NCBI GenBank assembly: GCA_946902985.2
Contig: OX336397.1
Coordinates: 152,575,890 to 152,639,889, forward strand
DNA: 64,000 nucleotides
Direction of reading: 5' to 3'
Origin: Meconema thalassinum
Lineage: Eukaryota; Arthropoda; Insecta; Orthoptera; Tettigoniidae
Shown here: one piece after another, positions 1 to 10,725 of the stretch
How the letters are laid out: the number at the start of each line of letters is the position of its first letter
Position numbering within the stretch: the first letter of the stretch is position 1
The notes under the pieces: model-generated
What the model saw: the letters and a program-made list of their open reading frames with translations, nothing else
Database searches by the model: none
What the model was told of the DNA's origin: nothing
Translations under genes and position numbers: made by a program

Positions 1-849
1 AATAAAAACTTAATTTTCGAAATTCGCACAGCCGCCATATTGAGGTTATATAAACAATTCAACTAATTTAGATACCAGTGCATTGCAATGTGTATAAATA
101 TTTGCTGTACAAAGTTTCATTGCGTTTGAATCATTAAATCGCGTATTAAGTCTATTTGAAACTTTCAATTTCGCTTGGCTGCCATGTTCGTTTTGTAGTT
201 AACCGGTTTTTGAAAGTCCCATAGATGAACTTACAGTAGTGCCCTTTATCTCCGTACAAAATGTCATGGTGATGCCGGTAATAGTTTAAGAGATATAAAA
301 TACCGGTGAAATATTTCACACTGCCGCCATCTTGAGGTTATGTAAACAATTGAACGAAGTTAGACGTCGGTGCATTACAATGTCTATAATCATATACTGT
401 ACCAAGTTTTATTGCGTTTGGTTGGTTGAATCGCGATAAACGTCTATTTAAAAGTCGCAAATTCACTTTGCCGCCACGTTGGTTTTGTAGCTACCAGGTT
501 TTCAAAGGTCACATAGGTGAACTTCTAGTAGTTCCCTTTATCACCATACAGAATTCCAGGGTGATATCGGTAATAGTTTCGGAGATATTGAATGCTGGTG
601 AAATAATTCGCACAGCCACCATGTTGGATTGGTGAGCCGTAACAAAATTTGAAAGGAACGGTCGGGGTCGCGCGGAATAGTACTATGAACTTACCGAGTT
701 TCATTGAAATCGCTCCAGCCGTTTAGAAGTTATTAGGGGGGGGACACACAAAAATCCTCACACACACACACACGCACACACAGACACACACGGACAAAAG
801 GTGATCTCATAAGCCTATTTCTTTTTTCAAAAATGAAAATACGCTAAAA
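1..849 (-). mobile_element. Partial copy of hairpin-ended 'ATGGCGGC' repeat element
   Basis: This is the reverse complement of the left part of the element at 18859-22183 and is cut off by the window edge. It shows the same order of parts: repeat units containing the GCCGCCAT motif near 30, 318 and 607 (spacing about 290 bp), a phrase matching 'ggctggagcgatttcaatga' in reverse near 690-720, a CA-rich microsatellite at 736-792, and the terminal hairpin near 813-846. The boundary with unrelated sequence falls at about 849. No long coding frame is seen, so it is probably non-autonomous. The relation to 18.9-19.7 kb is read directly from the bases; the element class is unknown. Confidence 0.75.
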
Positions 850-1062
850 ATTCAGGAAGTTAACTTCGGTATGTACTTACTTTTTCACAAGACCAGCTTA
901 CCCAGTGTGGGTATACAAGACTTGTAGAGAGGAAATCATTGGGGAGGCAGGTCCTGTAGAGTAGTTCAATATAGTCTAATACATGCATAAAGTCAAACAT
1001 GTGCTTTAAGTATTGTAAAACCAAAACAATTGTTACTTCATGCAAGTACTTGAAATATTGCA

Positions 1063-1670
1063 TTATAGTGTGGGTCAAGATAACTATCACTTGATACAAG
1101 TACTTAAAATATTGTATTATAGTATAGGTCAAGACAACTATCACTTGATACAAGTACTTTAAATATTGCATTATAGTATAGGTCAAGACAACTATCTCTT
1201 GATACAAGTACTTTAAATATTGTATTATAGTATAGGTCAAGACAACTATCACTTGATACAAGTTCTTTAAATATTGTATTATAGTATAGGTCAAGACAAC
1301 TATCACTTGATACAAGTACTTTAAATATTGCATTATAGTATAGGTCAAGACAACTATCACTTGATACAAGTACTTTAAATATTGCATTATAGTATAGGTC
1401 AAGACAACTATCTCTTGATACAAGTACTTTAAATATTGCATTATAGTATAGGTCAAGACAACTATCACTTGATACAAGTACTTTAAATATTGCATTATAG
1501 TATAGGTCAAGACAACTATCATTTGATACAAGTACTTTAAATATTGCATTATAGTATAGGTCAAGACAACTATCATTTGATACAAGTACTTTAAATATTG
1601 TATTATAGTATAGGTCAAGACAACTATCACTTGATACAAGTACGTTAAATATTGTATTATAGTGTCACTA
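1063..1670. repeat. 54-bp minisatellite, about 11 units, with in-frame 18-residue ORF
   Basis: A 54-bp unit recurs every 54 bp; the phrase 'caagacaactatc' starts near 1075, 1129, 1183 and so on to 1615. Because 54 is a multiple of 3 and the unit has no stop in one minus-strand frame, a 287-aa minus-strand open frame (860-1723) runs through the array. It encodes an 18-residue hydrophobic repeat of the type MQYLKYLYQVIVVLTYTI. Flanking units near 1020-1070 and 1660-1730 are degenerate. Nothing else suggests a gene: there is no recognisable domain, and composition alone can explain the open frame. It is most likely a minisatellite. Confidence 0.85.
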
Positions 1671-1740
1671 TCACTTATTATAATGTAGCCCAAGACAATT
1701 ATCACTAGATACATGTGCTTCAAATAGTGTATTACAGTGT

Positions 1741-3630
1741 AGCCGTATGCATGTGAGAGTATGTAGGAGGAGAAAGCCGACTAGGCTTGGATTGCAGTAC
1801 CGGTATAGACTTTTAGTGTATTATAATAAATTTTCCTAGGTTATTTAGTGACAATTTTTTTAAAGAAGGCAACGACGTTGAGACGGTATTTCCATGTCAA
1901 TCCAAAACTTAAGAAAGAAAACGAAACGATAAAACAAATTCACACCCAACAAGTAAACCGAATACTAATGAAACATCAAATCAAAGTAGGGAACATTAAT
2001 AACGAGGCCCCTAAAAAAGGAAATTATATGCGGTTCAATTCGTAAATTAAAGACACATGAGAATAACGAATATTATCAAGAAACAAGGACTCAATATTGC
2101 ATTCAGAATGGATACACTCGGTAAGCAGTTGCGTGTGCCCGTGTACATTGGGTGTACGCCTTAGTCCCTGGTTCAGGTCACCTTAGGTTAGATTAGGTAG
2201 ACTAGGTTAACACGCCATTTATGTAAGTGTATGCGTAGTAGCCCTGTGCTAAAAATAATAAATTAATTATTTAAATAACATATTTTAAAAACTAAAAATC
2301 TGAATTTAAAAAAAATATATACTTGTGCTCTTTTGGCATACATCTAAATATAAAAATAATAATAAATAAAATAAATAATAAAAATATATACTGTATGTAC
2401 AGTATATAATAATAAATTAAATAAAGAAATAAATAATAAATCATTCATATAGTCAATAACGAATAAATAATTATTGGAAAGCCCGCCATTTAAGAGTTCA
2501 GTTGCGCGCGGCGTCCATCTTGCGCATTAGCCCCTGGCCCAGGATAGGTTTATTTACCCGACTATAATGTCCTCCTATAGATCACAAACTCTTGAAAACA
2601 GCATCAATTAACTGTCGTAAGCATAAACGAGTGACGTAAATGTCTTACAATAAATTCCAGCGATCAGCTGTGACCTCAATTTGTATCATAACTTAGCATT
2701 GAATCAAACATTCATGGGAACAATCTGACGTGCGTCTAAAAGAAAAACTGCAGTAGTCTTGCTATAAGAATCACTATGAATGCTGGGTAATATCAGTTCG
2801 TAACACCCCGCTTGACCTTGAGTCAACCGGCCACACACCTCCACTAGAATGACAATGTTCATGGCGCGGCATCGCCTTTTCAAATCAGAATGCATTATTA
2901 TATTTTGAACTTACAAAACGACAGTCCTATATGTAGATCATATGACTTAAATATACACTTATTTACAGGTGCGTTAACACTAGAGCTAGTCTCAAACTAA
3001 GCTCATCAGAAAATTTGAAGTTCAAGTCAAAGAAGATGAAACAACAGATATGTCAGTGTACTCCAAGTGCTTTGGAATATGTAAAGCACTGTTAGCACCC
3101 TCGTGCTTCGTTACAAAGGCCTCATATACCTCCTGTAATACCATTACAACTCGTAGTATGTTCCAAAAATGTTCAGTGTCCTCCTCGACTCAAAAATAAG
3201 CTTACAAACAGCACCGTCACCTTTCGTGTTGAAAACTGATACGTTATTGTAGCGAAGACGAATACTTGGATTCTGAAGCCTAATGCATGAATCCAAGCAC
3301 TGGAATAATGTGGCATCAGAGCTCACGATTAAAATTGACCATGATTAAAGTGACAGGGTGATCCTCACCTCCTCCTAATAATACAATGATAATTAAAGGT
3401 GTTCAATGAATGGGCATTTCATAACCTAAATTATACATATTCAGGGTGTCTGATAAACAAGTTGTCTACCTCGTAGACTCGAAATGTAGCTTGCAAGGGC
3501 TAGGAGTTTTAGGTGCCTCCTATGATTACAACAATGGATGATAATGGGCACGTGGCAAAGTCGCGCCACAGGGTGTCACAAAATTTAGTGATCGGACGAG
3601 GGCTGTCCCAAAAATCTAAAAACAGTGAAT
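1741..3630. other. Unassigned AT-rich spacer
   Basis: I recognise no gene here. 2270-2460 is low-complexity A/T sequence rich in AATAA runs. Short open frames such as 1848-2045 have no recognisable domain. A possible transposon-like 'cagggtgtc' phrase occurs near 3443, without a visible partner end. Confidence 0.5.
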
Positions 3631-3631
3631 C

Positions 3632-4340
3632 CCTATATATATAAAAATGAAAGTTCATTTGTGTTTTTTGAATTCTTACGGAAATTTGCGTTATTAACGC
3701 GTTTCATACTATTTTATGACGGATGCGCGCGAAAATAAAATATTTGTCTGACTTTAATTCTGTTTTTCTGTCGACAACTTTGTTCCCTTATAAGTCGAGA
3801 ACGGCTGGATGGATCAACGTAAAATGTGGTACAGATATCCTCCAGAGCCACCAAACCAATCATTGATGTAATTCTTCTCCGTACCTCTCATAAAAAGGGG
3901 GCTTACCCCCTTAATATACATGCTGAAATAGGCGTAGAAGGGTGAGACAAAGCTCATTTTCAGCCTCTCAGTGTGAGAAACAAAACTCGGGCGCCTTAAA
4001 GTGCCCCCGAAAACCACATTTTAAGGCCTTAAACCAATAGTTTTTGAGGTATTCCCAGAAAACAAATTTCATTTAATAAACTAATGAAAGAATGCAAGCC
4101 GGTAACCATGGCAACAGAATCTCACAGGTTCATCTATTTCTGTAGGACGCAATGCAATTCTAATCATTAAATTACTGTGAAAGTTGCAAACGGCTATAAG
4201 GTATTCACGGAACCATATTAAGCTGTAAAGTTCATCAATACATATAATGCGCTTAAGGGGTCAAGGGGTAGTGTAGAATATTTTAATTCCATTTACCCGT
4301 GCGGGTGTCCTGCGGAAGGTCTATTACATCCCTATCCGTA
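3632..4340 (+). mobile_element. Candidate Helitron-like fragment
   Basis: It begins with CCCTATATATATAAAAATG. Near 3805-3840 it has an 'acggctggatggatcaacg...tggtacagat' phrase, which resembles the 5' region of insect Helitrons. A GC-rich palindrome-like stretch (acccgtgcgggt) lies near 4298-4309. A similar TATATATAAAA start occurs inside the element at 18.9-22.2 kb (near 20212). I did not find a definite 3' hairpin followed by CTRR, nor any Rep/helicase coding sequence. The assignment is tentative. Confidence 0.3.
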
Positions 4341-4712
4341 TATTATTATATAATAATAATAATTACTATTTTTATATTATGGCGTACAACGACGAGACAA
4401 AGCTCATATTCAGCCCCTCGGTGTCGGACACAAAACTTGGGGACCATATAAGGTCCCGGAAAGTACAATTTAAGGCTCTAAAACCAACAGTGTATGAGAT
4501 AATCCCAGAAAACTAATTTCATGTTATAAACTAATCAAAGAATGCAAGCCGGTAACCATGACAACAGTGTCTCAAGAGGTGACCTCCAACTTTCCATCTC
4601 TTTCTGTAAGAAGCAATGCCACTCCTTTTATAATATTTCTGTGAAAGTTTGCAAATGGCTATAAGGTTATCACGGAACCAACTAAGACTGTAAAACTCAG
4701 CAATTCTTCTAT
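3935..4712 (+). repeat. Pair of diverged direct repeats (~310 bp)
   Basis: 3935-4245 and 4383-4712 are diverged copies of one sequence. Shared phrases in the same order include 'gagacaaagctcat', 'cccagaaaac', 'gaatgcaagccggtaacca' and 'ggctataagg'. The interval between them holds an AT-rich stretch (4340-4380). This looks like a tandem duplication or two fragments of one element. No coding capacity is evident. Confidence 0.7.
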
Positions 4713-5546
4713 GTTTGTGACGTGAGTTGTGTGGGGGTTTCGACTAGGACACCAAACTGGCTCATAAGGGGGCTCTTGGTGTCCCCGCCCGGACCCCACA
4801 GTAGTAGCGAACTGCGCGCTACATCCGATTATATGAAGTGCACCTGCTGCTCTTTACACCGAGAACTAATAGCTCAATTAGTCGTAACCTCCCTATGGTA
4901 TATTGGCTTTCACGGCCAGTGAATTAAAACTCAGCAATACTTCTAGGTTTGTGTTGTGTGGGGTTTCGCCTAGGACTCCAAGCTGGTATAGCAGTAGGCT
5001 CTTGGTGTCCCCGCCAGGACCCCCGAGGGAGTAGCGAACTGCGCGCTATCTCCCTTTATATGAAGTGCACCTGAACCTCTTTACTGCGAGAACAAAAAGT
5101 TCAAGCAGCCATAACCTCCCTAAGAAGGCTTCCAAAAAGATGGTATATTGGCTTTCTCGGCCAGTGGATTAAAACCCAGCAATTCTTCTAGGTTTGTGTT
5201 GTGTGGGGTTTCGCCTAGGACTCCAAGCTGGTTCAGCAGTGGGCTCTTGGTGTCCCCGCCCGGACCCCCGAGGGAGTAGCGAACTGCGCGCTACCTCCCT
5301 TTATATGAATTGCACCTGCACCTCTTTACTGCGAGAACAAAAAGTTCAAGCAGCCATAACCTCCCTAAGAAGGCTTCCAAAAAGATGGTATATTGGCTTT
5401 CACGGCCAGTGAATTAAAACTTGGCAATTCTTCTAAGTTTTTGCCGTGTGTTGTGTGGGGTTTTACCTAGGACTCCAAGCTGGCTCCTCAGAGGGGGCTT
5501 GGTGTCCTCGCCCAGACCCCCACAGGTGTAGCGAACTGCGTGCTAC
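4696..5546 (+). repeat. ~245-bp tandem satellite, 3 full units and one partial
   Basis: Units start near 4696, 4926, 5172 and 5417, each opening with 'caattcttct'. They share 'ttggtgtccccgcc', 'gtagcgaactgcg' and 'tatattggctt' near fixed positions. The second and third units are almost identical; the first is more diverged. The fourth is cut at about 5546, where the gypsy pol pseudogene starts. An inverted one-and-a-bit-unit copy lies at 61449-61735. Short open frames inside the units repeat with the units and are not genes. Confidence 0.85.
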
Positions 5547-5547
5547 C

Positions 5548-8133
5548 AGATAGACACTGAGGACTCAATACCTATTCGCCAAGTTCCCAGAAGATTTCCA
5601 TTGGCGGTACGTGAGGAAGCTGAGAAAATCATCCAGGAAATGGAGCAAGTTGGTGTGATAGAGCCTTGAAACAGCCCGTGGAGTTCTCCAGTTGTACTTG
5701 TTAAGAAGAAGGACGGAACCTGAAGATTTTTGCGTGGACTATCGATTACTCAATAACGTGACAAAGAAGGACAGCTACCCTCTGTCCCGAATTGATAACA
5801 CTATTGACACATTGGTCGGCTGTGAGCTTTTCTCCACTTCGGACCTTAAGAGTGGATACTGGCAAGTCGGACTCGCTTCCAAGGACCGGAAGAAGACAGC
5901 GTTTCCCATAGAAACTGAATTGTGGCAGTTCACTTTGATGCCATTCGGCCTTTGCAACGCTCCAGCAACATTTGAGCGATTAATGGAAAGCGTGCTCAGA
6001 GGATTGTCCTGGGAAACCTGTTTAGTGTACTTGGACGACATTATTCTGCCTGGTAGGTCAGTTAGTAACCATCTGCAGAAATTTGGTCGGGCTTTCCAGC
6101 GGCTGCGAGAGTCTAACCTGAAACTTAATCCGAAGAATTGTAACCTCTTCCGGAGGGAGGTCAATGGGCCATGTGGTCTCTGCAGAGGGAGTTTTAGTAG
6201 ACCCGGAGATCATCGCCATTCGGGAATGGCCAGTGCCTAGGGACAAGCTCGAAGTGAGAAGCTTTCTCGGATTCTGTATTAAATACCGTCGTTACGTTCC
6301 TAGGTTTGCCAATATCGCTATGACATTGAGGAGACTTACCGAAGACTGAAGGGTTTTTGAGTGGGACTTTGACTATCAACAAGCGTTAGAAGAGCTTGAG
6401 AATATGTTGATCAGTTTACCCATTTTAAGTTACCGTAGGCCTGAAGGGGAGTTCAACCTTGACATGGGCGCCAGTACCATTGGCATTGGAGGTGTTCTTT
6501 CACAAATTCAGGATGGACATGGACGGGTGATTGGGTACTTCAGCAAGGTCTTACCCGAGGCGAAACGGAATTACTGCGTGACCAGGAGGGAACTATTAGC
6601 CGTTGTCAATGATGTAGAACACTTTCATAAATATCTGTACAGAAGGAAGTACCTACTTAGAACGGGCTATGCGTCTTGGGCGTTGCTTTTGCGGTTCAAG
6701 GCCCCAGAAGGTCACGTAGCCAGGTGGATTAAGCGACTCCAAGAATACGACTTTGTTTCGGAACACCGGTCTGACAATAGCCACCAAAATACCTACGATT
6801 AATCCAAGCTGGCCGTGTCCAGCAGACTGGAAACACTGTTCCAGAGTGGAAGACAAAGCTGAACCGTTCTACGAATGACCGCCATTAATGACTCCTGGCA
6901 GAATGCGGAAGTGCTGAAGGACCAATAGGCAGAACCTGACCTGTAGATCGTAGCGGGCTGGAAGAGGACAGCAAGAAGGCAGTCTTGGAATGAAGTAGTT
7001 CACCTCTCTCCGAGCTTGAAGGCATACTGGGCCCAATGGGACTTGATTACCATAGAAGATGGGGTTCTGAGGCGTGTCTTGGAATCCGCAGTTGGAATGC
7101 GGAAGAGACTGAAGCTCCTGGTTCCCAAGAAGAGGGTACCTGAAGTGCTGAAGCAGCTTCACGATTGGGTTTCAGGAGGTCACCCTGGAGTGTATAAGTC
7201 TCTGGAGAAGACACGTGAAAGATCCTATTGAATTAATCTAAGGGAAGAAGTCAAAGATTGGTGCAGGGAATGTGAGACATGTGCTTCCGCCAACGGTCCC
7301 AGAAATGGAGGGTAGCCTCTATGCGACAGTACAACGTTGGATCACCGTTTGAGAACATTGTGATTGATATAGCTGGACCCTTCCCCTCGACGGAAGGAGG
7401 GAACAGGTACTTATTAGTCGCAATGGGCTATTCAGCAAATGGGTTGATGCATACGCACTACTAACCAAGAAGCGGTTACCATCACCGAAGTTTTGGTTAA
7501 GGATATAGTCAGTCACTTCGGGGTCCCATTGGAACTGCATTGTGATCAGGGGTGAAATTTTGAGTCACAACTGTTCACAGAGATTTTTGTCGAATTTTGG
7601 GGATCCGAAAGACGAGGACTACGTCTCTGCATCCGCAGTCTGATGGGATGGTGGAGCGCATGAACAAGACAATTGGAAAGTACGTGTCCAAAGTCGTATC
7701 AGAGCATCAGCGAGATTGGGACCTTAACCTGCCTTTCATTTTATTGGCCTATCGCAGCTCCGTGCATGATACCTCTGGACCGACACCTGCAAAAGTTCTC
7801 TTCGGTTGAGAACTTCGGTTGCCGTGAAATTTTCAGTTCAGTTGCAAGCCAGATGAAGATATGGTCGGTGATTATTACGTCTCAATACTTAAAAAAGGTA
7901 TGGTTGACATCCATGGCAGAGTCCGTAGTAACATTGAGCATGTGAGTGACCGAATGAAGACACGTTATGACCTCGAGGCGGACAGTGGAATTTATCAGCC
8001 TGGAGATCTCGTGGGGTTATATAACCCGAGCAGACGTCGTGGATACTCCCCAAAACTACAACGATCTTCGGATGGCCCTTACGAGATTGCGACCAGGATC
8101 AATGATGTGATCCTAGGATTAAGAAACAATTAG
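5548..8133 (+). pseudogene. Decayed Ty3/gypsy pol (RT, RNase H, integrase)
   Basis: This is a broken polyprotein of a Ty3/gypsy LTR retrotransposon. In order on the plus strand: N-terminal reverse transcriptase (from about 5550, with stops near 5667 and 5722), the RT palm with CVDYRLLN, PFGLCNAP and YLDDI (5690-6240), a frameshift near 6165, the connection/RNase H region (6165-6800), a heavily damaged integrase zinc-binding region (7010-7290), the integrase core around 7330-7810 including HPQSDGMVERMNK, and a C-terminal tail to 8133. At least four stops or frameshifts interrupt it, so it is dead. No gag, protease or LTRs were identified: the 5' side abuts satellite DNA and the 3' side a short repeat. 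It is unrelated at high identity to the intact element at 51.6-61.3 kb. Confidence 0.92.
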
Positions 8134-8365
8134 ATATAGTTCATTGTTTCATTAGACTGTGATGTGTGAGGGTCCATGTGAGTGTGCCTGGTGACAGTTA
8201 CATTGTTTATTATAGTTCATTGTTTCATTAGATTGTAATGTATGAGGATCCATATTAGTGTGTCTGGTGAGAGTTAGATTGTTAATTAGATATATAATTC
8301 ATTAGACTATGAATGTGCGAGGGTTCATGTGAGTGTGCCCGGTGACAGACTGTTTTAGTGGTAGT
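8132..8365 (+). repeat. Three degenerate ~76-bp tandem units
   Basis: The phrase 'tagttcattgtttcattaga' and a following 'gtgagtgtgcctggtgacag' type block recur about three times (near 8136, 8212 and 8295). This lies directly downstream of the gypsy pol remnant, so it may be the element's 3' noncoding repeat. Confidence 0.65.
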
Positions 8366-8639
8366 ATTTGTTGTTGGTAGAACTTAAGTATTTTTCGTTA
8401 GTCGAATTTTGGTATTTAGTTGTTAGTAGAAGGTTAGTATTTTTTATAGTAGAATTGCTCTATTACTGTATTCTGAAATGAGTAGCAGCCTTTCAGAATG
8501 AACCAATACTTGACTTATCTTATAAACGGTTAAGGTATTAATAACATTTGCCAATAAATGGCTACAGTGCGTTCTTCTGCACGGCTGAAAGCAACGGGAA
8601 ACTACAGCCGTATTGCTCTTCCCGAGGGTATGCACCTCT

Positions 8640-9350
8640 CTATGCATAAATACATATGATGATGGGCTCCTCCCTTGTAAAATTCCAATCCGGAGGTAAA
8701 CTAGTCCCCCGTTCGGATTTCTGGGTAAGGACTACTCGAGAGGCGGTTAATATCACAGAAGGGACAAAGAGAAAATCTGACATTCTACGGATCGGAGCGT
8801 AGAATGTTAGAAGTCTGCTAGGCAATGGAAGGTTAGAAAACTTAGAAAGGGAAATGGATAGTCTGAGGTTGGATTTGTTCGGGATTACTGAAATGCGCTG
8901 GCAAGAAGAGCAGGACCTTTGGCCAGGAAACTATCTAACTAAATCAAACAACGGCTATGTGGGGTAGGCCTCATATTAAGGAGGAAATGTGGACAGCGGG
9001 TGGAACATTATGAGCAATATAGTGAACTGATTATTGTAGTTAAAATCAATACAAAACCTACGTAAACCACAGTTGTACAAGTCTATATGCCTACCAGTCA
9101 AGCTGATGATGAAGATGTTGAAAAGGTCTACGAAGAGATAGATGAAATTTTGAGGTATGTCAAGGGTGATGAAAATGTTATAGTAATGGGAGATTGGAAT
9201 GCTGTGGTAGGAAAAAGAAGAGAAGGGGAGATGTTAGGAGATTTCGGATTAGGTGAAAGGAATGATCGAGGAAGCAGGCTGATGGAATTCTGTACCGAGC
9301 ATGAGTTGGTCATAGCTAACACCTTACTCAATAGCCACAATATAATAATA
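8640..9350 (+). pseudogene. RTE-like LINE, 5' part (endonuclease)
   Basis: A leader-like sequence at about 8660-8790 precedes an apurinic-type endonuclease coding region. The protein has WNVRSL-like, DLFGITEMRW and IVMGDWNAVVGK motifs, typical of the APE endonuclease of RTE-like LINEs. A stop-rich gap at 8965-9085 shows decay. The coding frame runs up to base 9350, where a Tc1-like transposon interrupts it. The frame resumes at 10726 with the YTW...QIDFIMV portion of the same domain. The endonuclease would nick target DNA for reverse transcription. Confidence 0.85.
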
Positions 9351-10723
9351 CACTGAAGAAAATGGAAATTGCAAACCCAGAACGATTGGTGCTACATTGC
9401 TGCAATTGAACATGCAGGACGAGTGTTTGGTTGTGATTCGATGATTACACTTTCTGGTCCCTCTGACCGCAAGTTTGGACAGCAATCAATACAGGATGTG
9501 CCCACCACGAGCTGCAATACATTGATGAATTTGGCGAGGCCCTGAATCGCTTCCTGAGGAATTGTGGCCCATGCTTGCTGCACTGCACGGGTCAGTTGTT
9601 TCAGAGTTGTGGGTGGCTGAGGACGGTTGGCCAGTTGTCGACCCATCATGTCCCACACATGCTCAATAGGACTGAGGTCTGGGGATCTGGCGGGCCATTC
9701 TAATGTTGTGATGTCGTGGAGAGCTTCTCTGGAGATGCGTGCAGTGAGAACCCGGGTATTGTCCTGCTGAAACACCCCATTAGCAATGTTCGCCATCATA
9801 GGGACAACCACTGGATTGAGTACCCTATCAACGTACTGTCGAGCAGTCATAGTGCCCTCGACAAGCACTAATTGTGATTTCACATTAATGCCAATAGACC
9901 CCCAGACCATAAAGCTTGGTGATGGCCCTGTGTGCCTCTCGACAATAAGGTCTGGGCGGCCCCTCTCTCCGGTACGTCGGCGCACACGATTCCGGCGATC
10001 ACTGTGGGCAAGACAGAAGCGCGATTCATCACTAAAGACGACCCTATGCCATTCGTCGACCCACGTCGATCGTTCTCGACACCAGGCCAGGCTTACACGT
10101 CGCTGTTGTGGGGTCAATGGAACACCTTCCGCAGGGTCACGGGATCGTAAGCCAGCTGCACGCAGGCGATTACCAACTGTTTGTTGTGTAATGTGGGGTG
10201 CCACAGCTGCTCGAATACGCGCTGCTGTTGCATGGGGTTCCATCCGGGCCATCCGAATGATGAGGCTACCCTCTCTCTCAGTTGTTTGTCGCGCTGGGCC
10301 TGTGCCAGGTCTACGAGTGTGGGTACCTTCATTTGAACACTGCTGCCACACACGTTTTACCGTAGATGCCTGTCGGCCAACACGTGCAGCGACAGTCCTT
10401 AGCGATAATCCAGCCTCACACTGTCCAATTATCCGAGCCCTCTCAAATGGCGACAGTAGTTGATAATGTGCTCTTCTCTGTCGTCGAGGCATGTTTGACG
10501 AGGAACACTTCACTGCACAGACTGCAAGTTAACTACGCTACACCAGAGTCCGTATACTGGAGTTGATTCCTCCGCGACCAATCACGTGGGGAGACCTGTA
10601 GCAACAATCCAGTGGGTCTGACATTTGATCGTTTACATACCTACATGGCTTCGTTCCATATCTTGAAAATCAACACTAACGACCAATGCCTTCATGGTGA
10701 TGCAATTTCCATTTTCGTCAGTG
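9351..10723 (-). mobile_element. Tc1-like DNA transposon, complete with TIRs and TA duplication
   Basis: The left end reads CACTGAAGAAAATGGAAATT and the right end, reverse complemented, CACTGACGAAAATGGAAATT. They are inverted repeats of at least 22 bp with one mismatch. TA dinucleotides flank both ends (9349-9350 and 10724-10725), the target duplication of the Tc1/mariner superfamily. The element is 1373 bp, with one antisense transposase frame filling most of it. Removing the element and one TA joins the flanking LINE endonuclease codons in frame, which fixes the boundaries. Confidence 0.93.
9392..10513 (-). CDS. Tc1-like transposase, open 373-aa frame
   Basis: This protein would cut and paste the surrounding transposon in the nucleus. 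It has an N-terminal helix-turn-helix DNA-binding region (about residues 18-60, LSPFERARIIGQCEAGLSLR onwards), a second basic HTH-like part (about 75-130) and a DDE catalytic core. The core shows VFSDESRF (first Asp, about 160), VFQQDNTR (second Asp, about 250) and SPIEHVWD (Glu, about 283). By my count 32 residues separate the second Asp from the Glu, not the 34 of classical Tc1. The usual QDNARPHTA motif reads QDNTRVLTA. The frame has no stop or frameshift, but the C terminus is about 30 residues longer than usual for the family. Translation may start at the second Met (residue 8, MPRRQRR). Whether it is active cannot be told from sequence. Confidence 0.9.
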   Translation of the reverse strand: MKCSSSNMPRRQRRAHYQLLSPFERARIIGQCEAGLSLRTVAARVGRQASTVKRVWQQCSNEGTHTRRPGTGPARQTTEREGSLIIRMARMEPHATAARIRAAVAPHITQQTVGNRLRAAGLRSRDPAEGVPLTPQQRRVSLAWCRERSTWVDEWHRVVFSDESRFCLAHSDRRNRVRRRTGERGRPDLIVERHTGPSPSFMVWGSIGINVKSQLVLVEGTMTARQYVDRVLNPVVVPMMANIANGVFQQDNTRVLTARISREALHDITTLEWPARSPDLSPIEHVWDMMGRQLANRPQPPTTLKQLTRAVQQAWATIPQEAIQGLAKFINVLQLVVGTSCIDCCPNLRSEGPESVIIESQPNTRPACSIAAM

Positions 10724-10725
10724 TA

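Noticed and set aside
1063..1670. CRISPR-like array
   Set aside because: Whole 54-bp units repeat without unique spacers, in a eukaryotic context; it is a minisatellite.
2180..2212. Interstitial insect telomere repeat (TTAGG)n
   Set aside because: Only a few imperfect TTAGG-like words in about 30 bases; chance in AT-rich DNA is likely.
4722..5412. Two similar short proteins of 66-72 residues
   Set aside because: They are translations of successive satellite units, with no domain and frame changes between units.
9786..10463. 225-codon plus-strand open frame
   Set aside because: It is the antisense shadow of the Tc1-like transposase; it has no domain of its own.
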